Assembly: GCA_036375875.1 (NCBI GenBank)
Contig: DASVBK010000098.1
Coordinates: 1 to 8,187, forward strand
Source of the DNA: Prado023 sp036375875
Lineage (GTDB): Bacteria > Actinomycetota > Actinomycetes > S36-B12 > CAIYMF01
Direction: 5' to 3'
Length of the DNA stretch: 8,187 nucleotides
Shown: positions 1 to 6,891 of the stretch, piece by piece
Position numbering within the stretch: the stretch's first letter is position 1
Layout: every line of letters starts with the position of its first letter
Made by a program: the position numbers and the translations under genes
Notes under the pieces: generated by a model
Told to the model about the DNA's origin: nothing
The model's input: the letters and a program-made list of their open reading frames with translations, nothing else
Databases searched by the model: none

Positions 1-597
1 CCGCTGCTTGCCGCCCTTGCCGCGCAGCAGCACGGACGCCTCGCCCAGCTCGAGATCGTCCACGTCGAGGCCCACCGCCTCGCTGATCCGCGCGCCGGTC
101 GAGTACAGGAACTCCAGCAGCGCCCGGTCGCGCAGGGCGAGCGGCTCGGCGGCCACGCCCCCGGTGCTGGTGAGGATGGCCTCGACCTCATCGACCGTCA
201 GGGCCTTCGGCAGGCGCTTCGCGGCCGCCGGCGGCTTCACGGACCGACCCGGGTCGGAGGCGGCGATCCCCTCGCGCTCAGCGAACCGATGGAACCCGCG
301 CACCGCCACCAGCGTGCGCGCGGCGCTCGCCGCGGCCAAGGGCGGATGCCCGTCGCTGCCCTGCCGCAGCCAGATGAGGAACTCGCCGAGGTCAGCCTCG
401 GTCACCTCGCCGGCGTCGGTGATCCCGCGGGCGCCGCAGAACTCGAGGTACCGGCGCAGGTCGCGACCGTAGGCGGCCAGCGAGTTGGCAGCCAGGCCCC
501 GCTCCACCGCGAGGTGGTCACGGTAGGCCTGCGCGGCTCGCGCCAGCGCAGTGCTGCCCCGCGCGGGCGGCACCCCCTGCACCCGGTCGTTGGCCAC
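1..597 (-). CDS. xerD: Tyrosine recombinase XerD, N-terminal 199 residues (3' end cut by window edge)
   Basis: This is a site-specific tyrosine recombinase of the XerC/XerD type. With its XerC partner such enzymes resolve chromosome dimers at dif at the end of replication. The visible part has the SAM-like core-binding domain (about residues 20-108, with the helix RDHLAVERGLAANSLAAYGR) and the start of the catalytic domain (from LTVDEVEAIL near 133). Arg170 in YSTGARISEAVGL is the first catalytic arginine, and Lys194 in LRGKGGKQR fits the catalytic lysine of the beta-hairpin. The HxxR, second His and nucleophilic Tyr would lie beyond base 1; roughly 100-110 residues are missing. I chose the GTG at 597 because it is the first in-frame start, 9 bases after the ald stop; GTGs at 582 and 573 are alternatives. 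No good Shine-Dalgarno is present, so reinitiation after ald is likely. The housekeeping neighbours favour XerD over a phage integrase. Confidence 0.93.
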   Translation of the reverse strand, partial: MANDRVQGVPPARGSTALARAAQAYRDHLAVERGLAANSLAAYGRDLRRYLEFCGARGITDAGEVTEADLGEFLIWLRQGSDGHPPLAAASAARTLVAVRGFHRFAEREGIAASDPGRSVKPPAAAKRLPKALTVDEVEAILTSTGGVAAEPLALRDRALLEFLYSTGARISEAVGLDVDDLELGEASVLLRGKGGKQR

Positions 598-606
598 CCG
601 CGCAGG

Positions 607-1722
607 CTACGACAGCACCGCCTCCAGCCGGGCGTGCTCCAGGTCGAACGCCTCGGCGACCGCGCCGTACACGATCTGCCCCTCGTGCACGTTGAGGCCC
701 AGGGCCAGGGCGTGGTCGTCGCGCAGCGCCTGCTTCCAGCCCTTGTCGGCCACCGCCACCGCGTAGGGCAGTGTCACGTTGGTCAGCGCGTACGTCGAGG
801 TGTGCGGCACCGCCCCGGGCATGTTCGCCACGCAGTAGAACACCGACTCGTGCACCTGGTACGTCGGCTCGGCGTGGGTGGTGGGCCGGGAGTCCTCGAA
901 GCAGCCGCCCTGGTCGATGGCGATGTCGACCAGCACCGAGCCGGGCTTCATCCGCGACACCAGCTCGTTGCTCACGAGCTTGGGCGCCTTGGCGCCGGGC
1001 ACGAGCACCGCGCCGATCACGAGGTCCGCGTCGAGCACGGCCTTCTCCACCTCGTAGAGGTTCGAGGCGATGGTCTGCATGTGGCCGTGGTAGATCGCGT
1101 CGACGGTGCGCAGCTTGGCGATGTCACGGTCCAGCAGCAGCACCTCGGCCTGCATGCCCAGGGCGATGGTCGCGGCGTTCATGCCCGCGACCCCGGCGCC
1201 GATCACCACGACCTTCGCCGCATACACCCCCGAGACTCCGCCCATGAGCGTGCCCCGGCCGCCGTAGGCACGCATCAGGGCGTGTGCGCCGACCTGCGGG
1301 GCCAGCCGGCCGGCCACCTCCGACATCGGGGCCAGCAGCGGCAGCGAGCGGTCGGGCAGCTCGACGGTCTCGTAGGCGATGGCCGTGGTGCCCGAGGCCA
1401 CCAGGGCGTCGGTGCACTCCCGCGAGGCCGCCAGGTGCAGGTACGTGAAGAGGATCTGCCCCTCGCGCATGCGGTGGTACTCCTGCGCGATCGGCTCCTT
1501 CACCTTGAGGATCAGCTCGCCGGTCGCCCAGACCTCGTCGGCGGTGTCGAGGATCGTGGCCCCGGCCCGCTCGTACTCCTCGTTGCGGATCGACGACCCC
1601 AGCCCGGCGTCACGTTGGACGAAGACGTCATGGCCGTGCAAGGACAGCTCGTGCACGCCCGCGGGCGTGATGGCCACGCGGTACTCGTTGTTCTTGACCT
1701 CGGTGGGGATGCCGACCTTCAT
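607..1722 (-). CDS. ald: Alanine dehydrogenase (NAD-dependent)
   Basis: This cytoplasmic enzyme interconverts L-alanine and pyruvate plus ammonium using NAD+/NADH; mycobacterial Ald also reduces glyoxylate to glycine. The 371-residue product matches the length of the Mycobacterium tuberculosis enzyme. The N-terminus MKVGIPTEVKNNEYRVAITP is the family signature. The substrate and catalytic residues Arg15, Lys75, His96 and Asp270 fall at the same numbers as in the mycobacterial protein. The Rossmann motif GAGVAG spans 175-180 and is followed by Asp198 for the NAD ribose. The start is the ATG at 1722, preceded by GAGAGG at 1734-1729 with a 6-base spacer; an upstream in-frame ATG at 1749 would add nine residues (MRHPRERTG) absent from the family. 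It lies 101 bases after the NUDIX gene and 9 bases before xerD. No adjacent AldR-type regulator gene is present in the window. Confidence 0.97.
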   Translation of the reverse strand: MKVGIPTEVKNNEYRVAITPAGVHELSLHGHDVFVQRDAGLGSSIRNEEYERAGATILDTADEVWATGELILKVKEPIAQEYHRMREGQILFTYLHLAASRECTDALVASGTTAIAYETVELPDRSLPLLAPMSEVAGRLAPQVGAHALMRAYGGRGTLMGGVSGVYAAKVVVIGAGVAGMNAATIALGMQAEVLLLDRDIAKLRTVDAIYHGHMQTIASNLYEVEKAVLDADLVIGAVLVPGAKAPKLVSNELVSRMKPGSVLVDIAIDQGGCFEDSRPTTHAEPTYQVHESVFYCVANMPGAVPHTSTYALTNVTLPYAVAVADKGWKQALRDDHALALGLNVHEGQIVYGAVAEAFDLEHARLEAVLS

Positions 1723-1728
1723 GCCCGT

Positions 1729-1734
1729 CCTCTC
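1729..1734 (-). promoter_or_regulatory. Ribosome binding site of ald
   Basis: GAGAGG on the minus strand, 6 bases upstream of the ATG at 1722. It decides the start of ald in favour of this ATG rather than the in-frame ATG at 1749. Confidence 0.7.
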
Positions 1735-1740
1735 GCGTGG

Positions 1741-1757
1741 GTGCCTCACGGTGGCAC
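1741..1757. promoter_or_regulatory. Short dyad upstream of ald (possible operator)
   Basis: A perfect 5-base inverted repeat, GTGCC and GGCAC, is separated by 7 bases and lies 18 bases upstream of the ald ATG, just before the ribosome binding site. Centre-to-centre half-site spacing is about one helical turn (12 bases), which would suit a dimeric DNA-binding protein. Five-base arms arise easily by chance in DNA this rich in GC. No regulator gene is adjacent, and the operator role is only inference. Confidence 0.25.
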
Positions 1758-1823
1758 AGTCGATGGGCTCGGCGCATCCGGGCCGGCCACCTGCCCATCA
1801 CGGGACGACCGGGTGACGTGGGC

Positions 1824-2426
1824 TCAGCCAGAGCCGGCGCGCAGGGCCAGGACCGCGGCGACGGCGGTCGCGTTCTGGATCGACCCGTCGAGGCAACGTG
1901 CGACGGCCTCGTCGAGCGTGGCCCAGCACTGCGGCAGCTCGCGCTCCTCTGCCTCGCCGGTGTGGGGCCTGGCGTCCGGGTCCACGTGCAGGCCGGTCGC
2001 GCGGTAGATCGCGATGCGCTCGCTGGTGCCCCCGGGGCTCAGCGCGAGGGCGAGCAGCGGAGTCCAGTGCTCCGCGGTGACGCCCGCCTCCTCGAGCAGC
2101 TCGCGCTTGGCGCACTCCAGCGGGTCCTCGCCGACCTGGTCCAGCAGCCCCGCGGGGATCTCCCACATGTAGGCGGCGACCGGGTGCCGGTACTGCCGGA
2201 TCATCAGGATCCGGCCCTCGTCGTCGACGGCGGCGACGGCCACGGCGCCGGGATGGCGCAGCACGTCGCGCACCACCACGTGGCCGGCGATGTCGACGGT
2301 CTCGGACCACACCGACCACTTCGCCCCGGTGAAGCGGTGCTCCTCGGCGACGACGGGGAACCGGTGCGGCTCGTCGGCGAGCGGCAGCGCCCGGCGGTCG
2401 GCTGCGACCTCCTGCGCGTCGGTCAC
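1824..2426 (-). CDS. NUDIX hydrolase, ADP-ribose pyrophosphatase type
   Basis: A 200-residue NUDIX hydrolase that by family would cleave ADP-ribose, or related nucleoside diphosphate sugars, to AMP and a sugar phosphate with Mg2+. The NUDIX box runs from Gly93 to Val116 and includes RELLEEAGV (108-116). It has six rather than five residues between the first Gly and Glu100, as I recall for the mycobacterial orthologue Rv1700, an ADP-ribose pyrophosphatase. The N-terminal strand region (about 37-55) and RILMIRQYRHPV (72-83) are typical of the ADP-ribose branch, in which the N-terminal domain forms the dimer. The GTG start at 2426 overlaps the pyrG stop in a GTGA, with GGGAG four bases upstream, so translational coupling to pyrG is likely. 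The same pyrG-NUDIX adjacency occurs in mycobacteria. Substrate is inferred from family and context. Confidence 0.9.
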   Translation of the reverse strand: MTDAQEVAADRRALPLADEPHRFPVVAEEHRFTGAKWSVWSETVDIAGHVVVRDVLRHPGAVAVAAVDDEGRILMIRQYRHPVAAYMWEIPAGLLDQVGEDPLECAKRELLEEAGVTAEHWTPLLALALSPGGTSERIAIYRATGLHVDPDARPHTGEAEERELPQCWATLDEAVARCLDGSIQNATAVAAVLALRAGSG

Positions 2427-4135
2427 GGAGCTCCCACGGGCAGCTCAGCGGCCGCGCGCTGCTCGACCACGAGCACCGCGTCCGACGCCGGCGCCGGGGT
2501 GGCGGCCCGCCGCGCGAGCGCTGCCCGAACCAGCCCCACGAACAGCGGGTGGCCGCGCGTCGGGCGCGAGCGGAACTCGGGGTGCGCCTGGGTGCCCACG
2601 TAGTAGGGATGCACCGCACGGGGCAGCTCGACGAACTCCACGAGGTGCCCGTCCGGCGACGTGCCGGAGAACACCAGCCCGGCCTCAGCCAGCCGCGGCC
2701 GGTAGGCGTTGTTCACCTCGTAGCGGTGGCGGTGCCGCTCGGCGACCGTGGTGGTCCCATAGGCCTCGGCGACCACCGAGCCCTCCAGCAGCGCCGCGGG
2801 GTACAGGCCCAGGCGCATCGTGCCGCCCATGTCGCGCTCGCCCGAGACGACGTCGAGCTGGTCGGCCATCGTGGCCACGACCGGATCCGGCGTCGCCTCG
2901 TCGAACTCGGCGGAGTTGGCCTGCGGCAGCCCGGCGAGGTTGCGCGCGGCCTCGATCACCATGCACTGCAGGCCCAGGCACAGCCCCAGGGCTGGGGTGC
3001 CGGACTCCCGGGCCCAGCGCAGCGCGCCCAGCTTGCCCTCGATGCCCCGCACGCCGAACCCGCCGGGCACGCAGATCGCGTCGACGCCGCCCAGGGCGGC
3101 GGCCGCGCCCTGGGGCGTCGCGCACTCGTCCGAGGCCACCCAGCGCAGGGAAACCCGGCAGTCGTTGGCGAAGCCCCCGGCACGCAGCGCCTCGGTCACC
3201 GACAGGTACGCGTCGGGCAGGTCGATGTACTTGCCGACCAGGCCGACGGTGACCTCATGGGCCGGCTGGTGCACCCGGCGCAGCAGCTCGCCCCACGCCG
3301 TCCAGTCGACGTCCCGGAACGGCAGCCCCAGGCGCCGCACCACGTAGGCGTCGAGGCCCTCGCCGTGCAGCACCTTGGGGATGTCGTAGATCGACGGTGC
3401 GTCGACCGCAGCCACGACGGCCTCGTCGTCGACGTCGCACATCAGCGAGATCTTGCGCTTGATGCCCTCGGGCACCTGCCGGTCGGCCCGCAGGACGATC
3501 GCGTCCGGCTGCAGGCCGATGCTGCGCAGCGCGGCGACCGAGTGCTGCGTCGGCTTGGTCTTGAGCTCCCCCGAGGGGCCGATGTAGGGCAGCAGCGACA
3601 CGTGCAGCACGAAGGTGTTGCCCCGGCCCACCTCATGGCGGATCTGGCGCACGGACTCCAGGAACGGCAGGCTCTCGATGTCGCCGACGGTGCCCCCGAC
3701 CTCGGTGATGACCACGTCGACACCCGGCTCCGCCATCTCCAGGACCCGGCGCTTGATCTCGTTGGTGATGTGCGGGATCACCTGCACGGTGTCGCCGAGG
3801 TACTCCCCGCGCCGCTCCTTGGCGATCACCGTCGAGTAGACCTGGCCGGTGGTCACGTTGGCCGAGCCGTGCAGGTCGGTGTCGAGGAAGCGCTCGTAGT
3901 GCCCGACGTCGAGGTCGGTCTCGGCGCCGTCGTCGGTGACGAACACCTCCCCGTGCTGGAACGGGTTCATGGTGCCCGGATCTACGTTGAGGTAGGGATC
4001 GAGCTTCTGCATCGTCACGCGCAGCCCGCGGGCCTTGAGCAGGCTGCCCAGCGAGGAGGCCGTGAGCCCCTTGCCCAGCGAGGAGGCGACGCCTCCGGTC
4101 ACGAACACGTGCTTGGTCGTCTGAGGCGCACCCAT
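2423..4135 (-). CDS. pyrG: CTP synthase (glutamine hydrolysing)
   Basis: Converts UTP to CTP using ATP and glutamine, the last step of de novo pyrimidine nucleotide synthesis. The product has 570 residues, within the usual 535-590 range. The N-terminal synthetase domain (about 5-275) starts with HVFVTGGVASSLGKG, the P-loop-like nucleotide site at 8-22, followed by KLDPYLNVDPGTMNP and the Mg2+-binding region at DGAETDLD (69-76). The class I glutamine amidotransferase domain (about 294-540) has the nucleophile Cys386 in GLCLGLQ and the His518/Glu520 pair in AHPEF. An Ala-rich tail of about 30 residues follows. The ATG at 4135 is chosen because the family N-terminus begins there; an upstream in-frame ATG at 4177 would add 14 atypical residues. 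There is no convincing Shine-Dalgarno, but a TANNNT hexamer lies 8 bases upstream. The stop overlaps the NUDIX start. Confidence 0.98.
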   Translation of the reverse strand: MGAPQTTKHVFVTGGVASSLGKGLTASSLGSLLKARGLRVTMQKLDPYLNVDPGTMNPFQHGEVFVTDDGAETDLDVGHYERFLDTDLHGSANVTTGQVYSTVIAKERRGEYLGDTVQVIPHITNEIKRRVLEMAEPGVDVVITEVGGTVGDIESLPFLESVRQIRHEVGRGNTFVLHVSLLPYIGPSGELKTKPTQHSVAALRSIGLQPDAIVLRADRQVPEGIKRKISLMCDVDDEAVVAAVDAPSIYDIPKVLHGEGLDAYVVRRLGLPFRDVDWTAWGELLRRVHQPAHEVTVGLVGKYIDLPDAYLSVTEALRAGGFANDCRVSLRWVASDECATPQGAAAALGGVDAICVPGGFGVRGIEGKLGALRWARESGTPALGLCLGLQCMVIEAARNLAGLPQANSAEFDEATPDPVVATMADQLDVVSGERDMGGTMRLGLYPAALLEGSVVAEAYGTTTVAERHRHRYEVNNAYRPRLAEAGLVFSGTSPDGHLVEFVELPRAVHPYYVGTQAHPEFRSRPTRGHPLFVGLVRAALARRAATPAPASDAVLVVEQRAAAELPVGAP

Positions 4136-4235
4136 GGGCCGCCAGACTATCGCGCGCGAGGCGGAACACCGCAGCATCCGCGGCAGCGACGCGCGGAGGC
4201 TGGTCCGGGTCCGGCCCCGCCGGCCCCGGCCGCGG
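4136..4235. other. Intergenic region between recN and pyrG
   Basis: A 100-base non-coding gap. Besides the possible pyrG -10 element it holds a GC block (about 4201-4235) with GGTCCGG/GTCCGG and CCGGCCCC direct repeats, which can fold in several weak ways but has no T tract. I see no short reading frame with a ribosome binding site. In mycobacteria this place is occupied by two genes, Rv1697 and Rv1698. Confidence 0.6.
4144..4149 (-). promoter_or_regulatory. Putative -10 element for pyrG (possibly leaderless transcript)
   Basis: TAGTCT on the minus strand matches the actinobacterial -10 consensus TANNNT. It ends 8 bases before the A of the pyrG ATG, so transcription could begin at or next to the start codon. 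The lack of a usable Shine-Dalgarno between it and the ATG fits a leaderless mRNA. No clear -35 hexamer is seen at 17-18 bases spacing (GCGGTG lies there). This is inference from sequence alone. Confidence 0.4.
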
Positions 4236-5960
4236 TCAGTCCCGCCCGGCCAGCACCAGCAGCTCCCGTGCGTGCTCGCCAGCGGCCGAGGAGTCCGCGA
4301 GCCCCGCGAGCATCCGCGACAGCTCGCGGACCCGCTCCTCGCCCCGCACCTCCCGCACGGACGAGGCGGTGACCGCCCCGGAGGCGTCCTTGGTCACCAC
4401 GAGCTGCCGGTCGGCGAACGCCGCGACCTGGGCCAGGTGGGTCACGACGATGACCTGTGCCTGCTCACTGAGCCGCTGCAGCCGCCGGCCGACCTCGATC
4501 GCCGCGGCACCGCCCACCCCCGCGTCCACCTCGTCGAAGACCATCGTCGGCACCGGGTCGGCGCCTGCCAGCACCACGTGGATCGCCAGCATCACCCGCG
4601 ACAACTCGCCGCCAGACGCTGCCTGGCCGATGGGTCGCAGGGGTGCCCCGGGGTTCGCCGCCAGCGCCAGTGTCACCTCGTCCACGCCGGTTGCGCGGAA
4701 CGCCAGCGGACCCCGGTCGAGCTGGCCGGGCAGCTCGAGGCCGTCGGGGTCGGGGCGGGTGTCGACGGTGAAGCTGACCCTGGCCCGTGGCATCGCGAGG
4801 GCGGCCAGCTCGCTGCTCACCGCCGCGGCGAAGCGTTCGGCCGCTGCGACGCGCTGCTCGTGCAGCTGGGCGCATGACGCGGCCAGGGCGACGCGGGCGG
4901 CGGCGCGCTGGGCCGCGAGGGCCTCGATGCGGTCGTCGGCACCCGCCAGCTGGGCGACCCTGGCGGCTGCCTGCGCGCCCCAGGCGAGCACCTCGTCGGC
5001 GTCGGCGCCGTACTTTCGGGTCAGCCGCGCCAGGTCCGCCCGCCGCTCCTGCACCGCAGCCAGCCGTCGCGGGTCGGCGTCGACGTCCTGGGCGTAGCCG
5101 GCCAGGTCCGAGGCGAGCTCGGCGACCTGGGCCATGAGCGAGCGCACTGTCGCCACGGGTTCGGCGAGGGCGTCGTCGTGCGCGACGGCGCCGTCGAGGG
5201 CGCGCCTGGCTGCCGCGAGCAGCCCCATCACATCCGCGGGGCCGTCCCGCTCGGCCTCGCTGGTCAGCGCCTCGCGCGCCGTGGTGGCGGCACCCAGGAG
5301 CAGATCGGCGTGCGAGAGTCGCTCGGTCTCGGCCGCCAGGTGCGCGTCCTCGCCGGGCTTCGGGTCGACCTCGGCGATCTCCCGCAGGCCGAACTCGAGC
5401 AGGTCGAGCTCGCGCGCGCGCTCCATCGCGCTGGTACGCAGCGCCTCGAGCTCACGTTCGACGGTGCGCAGCGCCGCGTACTGCTGGGCGACCTCGGCGG
5501 CCAGGGCCTGGGTCGCAGCGCCCGCGAAGGCGTCGAGCAGGCCCAGTGCGCGGGCGCCGAGCCTGGTCTGGTCGTGCTGCCCGTGGATCACGAGCAGCTG
5601 GCCGATCACGTCGCCGAGCACGGCGGTGGGCACGCCGCGGCCGCCGAGCACGCTGCGGGCACGCGCGGCAACGATCCGCGCGGCGACGAGACCGTCGTCG
5701 TCGATCCTCCCGCCCGCCTCGGTGACCAGCTGCGCGGCCTCGGCGGGCGCGGCGTCGAACCACCCCTCGATGACGGCCTGCTCCGCACCGACCCGGACCA
5801 GTGCCGGATCGGCCCGTGCGCCGGTCAGCAGGCCGAGGCCGGAGACCACCATCGTCTTGCCGGCACCGGTCTCCCCGGTCACCGCGGTGAATCCCGGGGC
5901 GAACCCGCAGGTCGCGTCCTCGATCACGCCGAGCCCGGAGATCCGCAGCTCGTGGATCAC
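4236..5960 (-). CDS. recN: DNA repair protein RecN (SMC-like ATPase)
   Basis: RecN is an SMC-like ATPase that acts early in double-strand break repair, binding and tethering DNA ends for RecA-dependent recombination. The 574-residue protein has the N-terminal head with Walker A GETGAGKT (29-36) and Q-loop IHGQHDQ (125-131). Two helical, Glu/Arg/Ala-rich coiled-coil stretches (about 150-235 and 300-390) flank a short middle region. The C-terminal head carries the ABC signature ASGGELSR (448-455), Walker B VFDEVDAG (474-481) and a switch histidine in VVTHLAQVAA (505-514). Length is normal. The GTG at 5960 is chosen because MIHELRISGLGVIE matches the family N-terminus, GGAGGG lies six bases upstream, and the GTG overlaps the nadK stop in a GTGA. 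The open frame continues upstream, but that part is only the shifted frame of nadK. Damage-inducible control is not visible here. Confidence 0.97.
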   Translation of the reverse strand: MIHELRISGLGVIEDATCGFAPGFTAVTGETGAGKTMVVSGLGLLTGARADPALVRVGAEQAVIEGWFDAAPAEAAQLVTEAGGRIDDDGLVAARIVAARARSVLGGRGVPTAVLGDVIGQLLVIHGQHDQTRLGARALGLLDAFAGAATQALAAEVAQQYAALRTVERELEALRTSAMERARELDLLEFGLREIAEVDPKPGEDAHLAAETERLSHADLLLGAATTAREALTSEAERDGPADVMGLLAAARRALDGAVAHDDALAEPVATVRSLMAQVAELASDLAGYAQDVDADPRRLAAVQERRADLARLTRKYGADADEVLAWGAQAAARVAQLAGADDRIEALAAQRAAARVALAASCAQLHEQRVAAAERFAAAVSSELAALAMPRARVSFTVDTRPDPDGLELPGQLDRGPLAFRATGVDEVTLALAANPGAPLRPIGQAASGGELSRVMLAIHVVLAGADPVPTMVFDEVDAGVGGAAAIEVGRRLQRLSEQAQVIVVTHLAQVAAFADRQLVVTKDASGAVTASSVREVRGEERVRELSRMLAGLADSSAAGEHARELLVLAGRD

Positions 5961-6865
5961 CGGCGGCCCTCCGCGGTCCCACGCCAGCCCTCGATCGGCA
6001 GCTCGAACTTGGCCACCAGTCGGTCGGTGAACGGCGCATCGCGCAGCCGGGCGAACGACACCGGCTCGGGGTGGCGGCGCACCTCGATGCGCGCGTTGCG
6101 CGGCAGCGGGTAGGCGCGCCGGCCATCGGCCCACAGCACGCCCTGCTTGTTCGGCGCCACGCTGTCGATCGCGATGAGGCTGGTGGGTGCCGCCACCAGC
6201 GGTCGGGCGAAGAGGGCATGGGCGGCCAGCGGTACGACGAGCAGGGCGGCGACCTCCGGCCAGACCACCGGACCACCTGCGGAGAACGCGTAGGCCGTCG
6301 AGCCCGTGGGCGTCGCGCAGACCACACCGTCGCACAGCCAGCGCGAGAGCGGCCGGCCGTCGATCTCGACCATCAGCTCGAGCATGCGGTCCTCGGGTGC
6401 CTTCTCCACCGAGACCTCGTTGAGGGCCCAGGTGTGCACCACCTCCACGCCGTCGCAGAGGATGCGGGCATCCACCGTCATGCGCTGCTCGACGCGGTAG
6501 TCCCGGGCGACCACGGCGTCGACGACCTCCTGCAGGTCCTCGCGCTCGAGCTCGGCGAGGAACCCGACGTGGCCCAGGTTCACACCCAGCAACGGCACCC
6601 CCGAGCCCCGGGCCCGCTCGGCGCCCCGCAGCAGCGTGCCGTCGCCACCGAGCACCACGACGAGCTCGCACCCGGCGGCGGCTGCGCCCTCGGTGACCGC
6701 ATCGACCGACCGGATCGCCCCGATGCCCAGCGCGGCCCACTCGTCCTTCGGGGCCGCCACCGCCACACCCCGCTCGAGCAGGGCGCGGGCGGTCAGTCGG
6801 GCCGCTTCGATCGCCTCGGGCCGCCGGGTGTTGGTCACCAGCAGGACGGTGCGCCCAGCGTCCAC
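5957..6865 (-). CDS. nadK: NAD kinase
   Basis: Phosphorylates NAD+ to NADP+ with ATP or polyphosphate (the mycobacterial enzyme, PpnK, uses both), supplying NADP for biosynthesis and redox defence. The 302-residue protein has the GGDGT motif (73-77) with catalytic Asp75, LGVNLGHVGFL (93-103), the NE/D-type motif ALNE (147-150) and the glycine-rich TPTGSTAY (185-192) before a beta-rich C-terminal half with GGPVV. The start is a GTG at 6865 preceded by AGGAGGAG, one of the strongest ribosome binding sites in the window, and lies 26 bases after the tlyA stop. Its stop codon overlaps the recN start. The tlyA-nadK-recN order is widely conserved in actinobacteria. No missing key residue is seen. 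Confidence 0.97.
   Translation of the reverse strand: MDAGRTVLLVTNTRRPEAIEAARLTARALLERGVAVAAPKDEWAALGIGAIRSVDAVTEGAAAAGCELVVVLGGDGTLLRGAERARGSGVPLLGVNLGHVGFLAELEREDLQEVVDAVVARDYRVEQRMTVDARILCDGVEVVHTWALNEVSVEKAPEDRMLELMVEIDGRPLSRWLCDGVVCATPTGSTAYAFSAGGPVVWPEVAALLVVPLAAHALFARPLVAAPTSLIAIDSVAPNKQGVLWADGRRAYPLPRNARIEVRRHPEPVSFARLRDAPFTDRLVAKFELPIEGWRGTAEGRR
5967..5972 (-). promoter_or_regulatory. Ribosome binding site of recN
   Basis: GGAGGG on the minus strand, six bases before the GTG at 5960 and inside the 3' end of nadK. It fixes the recN start within a much longer open frame. Confidence 0.7.
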
Positions 6866-6868
6866 CGG

Positions 6869-6876
6869 CTCCTCCT
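6869..6876 (-). promoter_or_regulatory. Ribosome binding site of nadK
   Basis: AGGAGGAG on the minus strand, 3 bases before the GTG at 6865 (5 bases counting from the AGGAGG core). It supports the GTG start. Confidence 0.75.
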
Positions 6877-6891
6877 GGTCCTCGACGCGGC

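Larger units (their letters stand above)
1723..1823. other. Intergenic region between the NUDIX gene and ald
   Basis: A 101-base gap that contains the GTGCC/GGCAC dyad and the ald ribosome binding site. There is no TANNNT hexamer anywhere in it (no TA step on the minus strand), so a standard -10 element for ald is not visible. ald may be read from the pyrG/NUDIX transcript or use a non-consensus promoter. No terminator-like stem with a T tract is present. Confidence 0.5.

Noticed and set aside
1..597. The tyrosine recombinase as evidence of a phage or integrative element
   Set aside because: It sits in the conserved pyrG-NUDIX-xerD neighbourhood, has XerD-like N-terminal sequence, and there is no tRNA gene, attachment repeat or phage gene nearby. 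Its C-terminus is out of view.
771..1247. Arg/Pro/Ser-rich plus-strand frames such as this one, and similar ones at 2290-3252 and 4787-5137
   Set aside because: They are repetitive Arg-rich translations typical of off-frame reading of GC-rich genes, with no ribosome binding sites or domains, and they lie wholly or almost wholly opposite real genes.
289..2007. A 572-residue plus-strand open frame opposite ald and parts of its neighbours
   Set aside because: Its product is a Gly/Arg/His/Val-rich string with no recognisable domain. It is the antisense frame of well-supported genes in very GC-rich DNA, where stop codons are rare.
4201..4235. A rho-independent terminator after recN
   Set aside because: The GC block has overlapping direct repeats and short 4-base stems but no clean long stem and no T tract on the minus strand.
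2549..4372. A 607-residue plus-strand open frame opposite pyrG
   Set aside because: The composition (His, Arg, Gly, Gln, Val, Asp) is that of an antisense shadow. It covers pyrG, whose catalytic motifs are all intact, and crosses the pyrG-recN gap without any domain.
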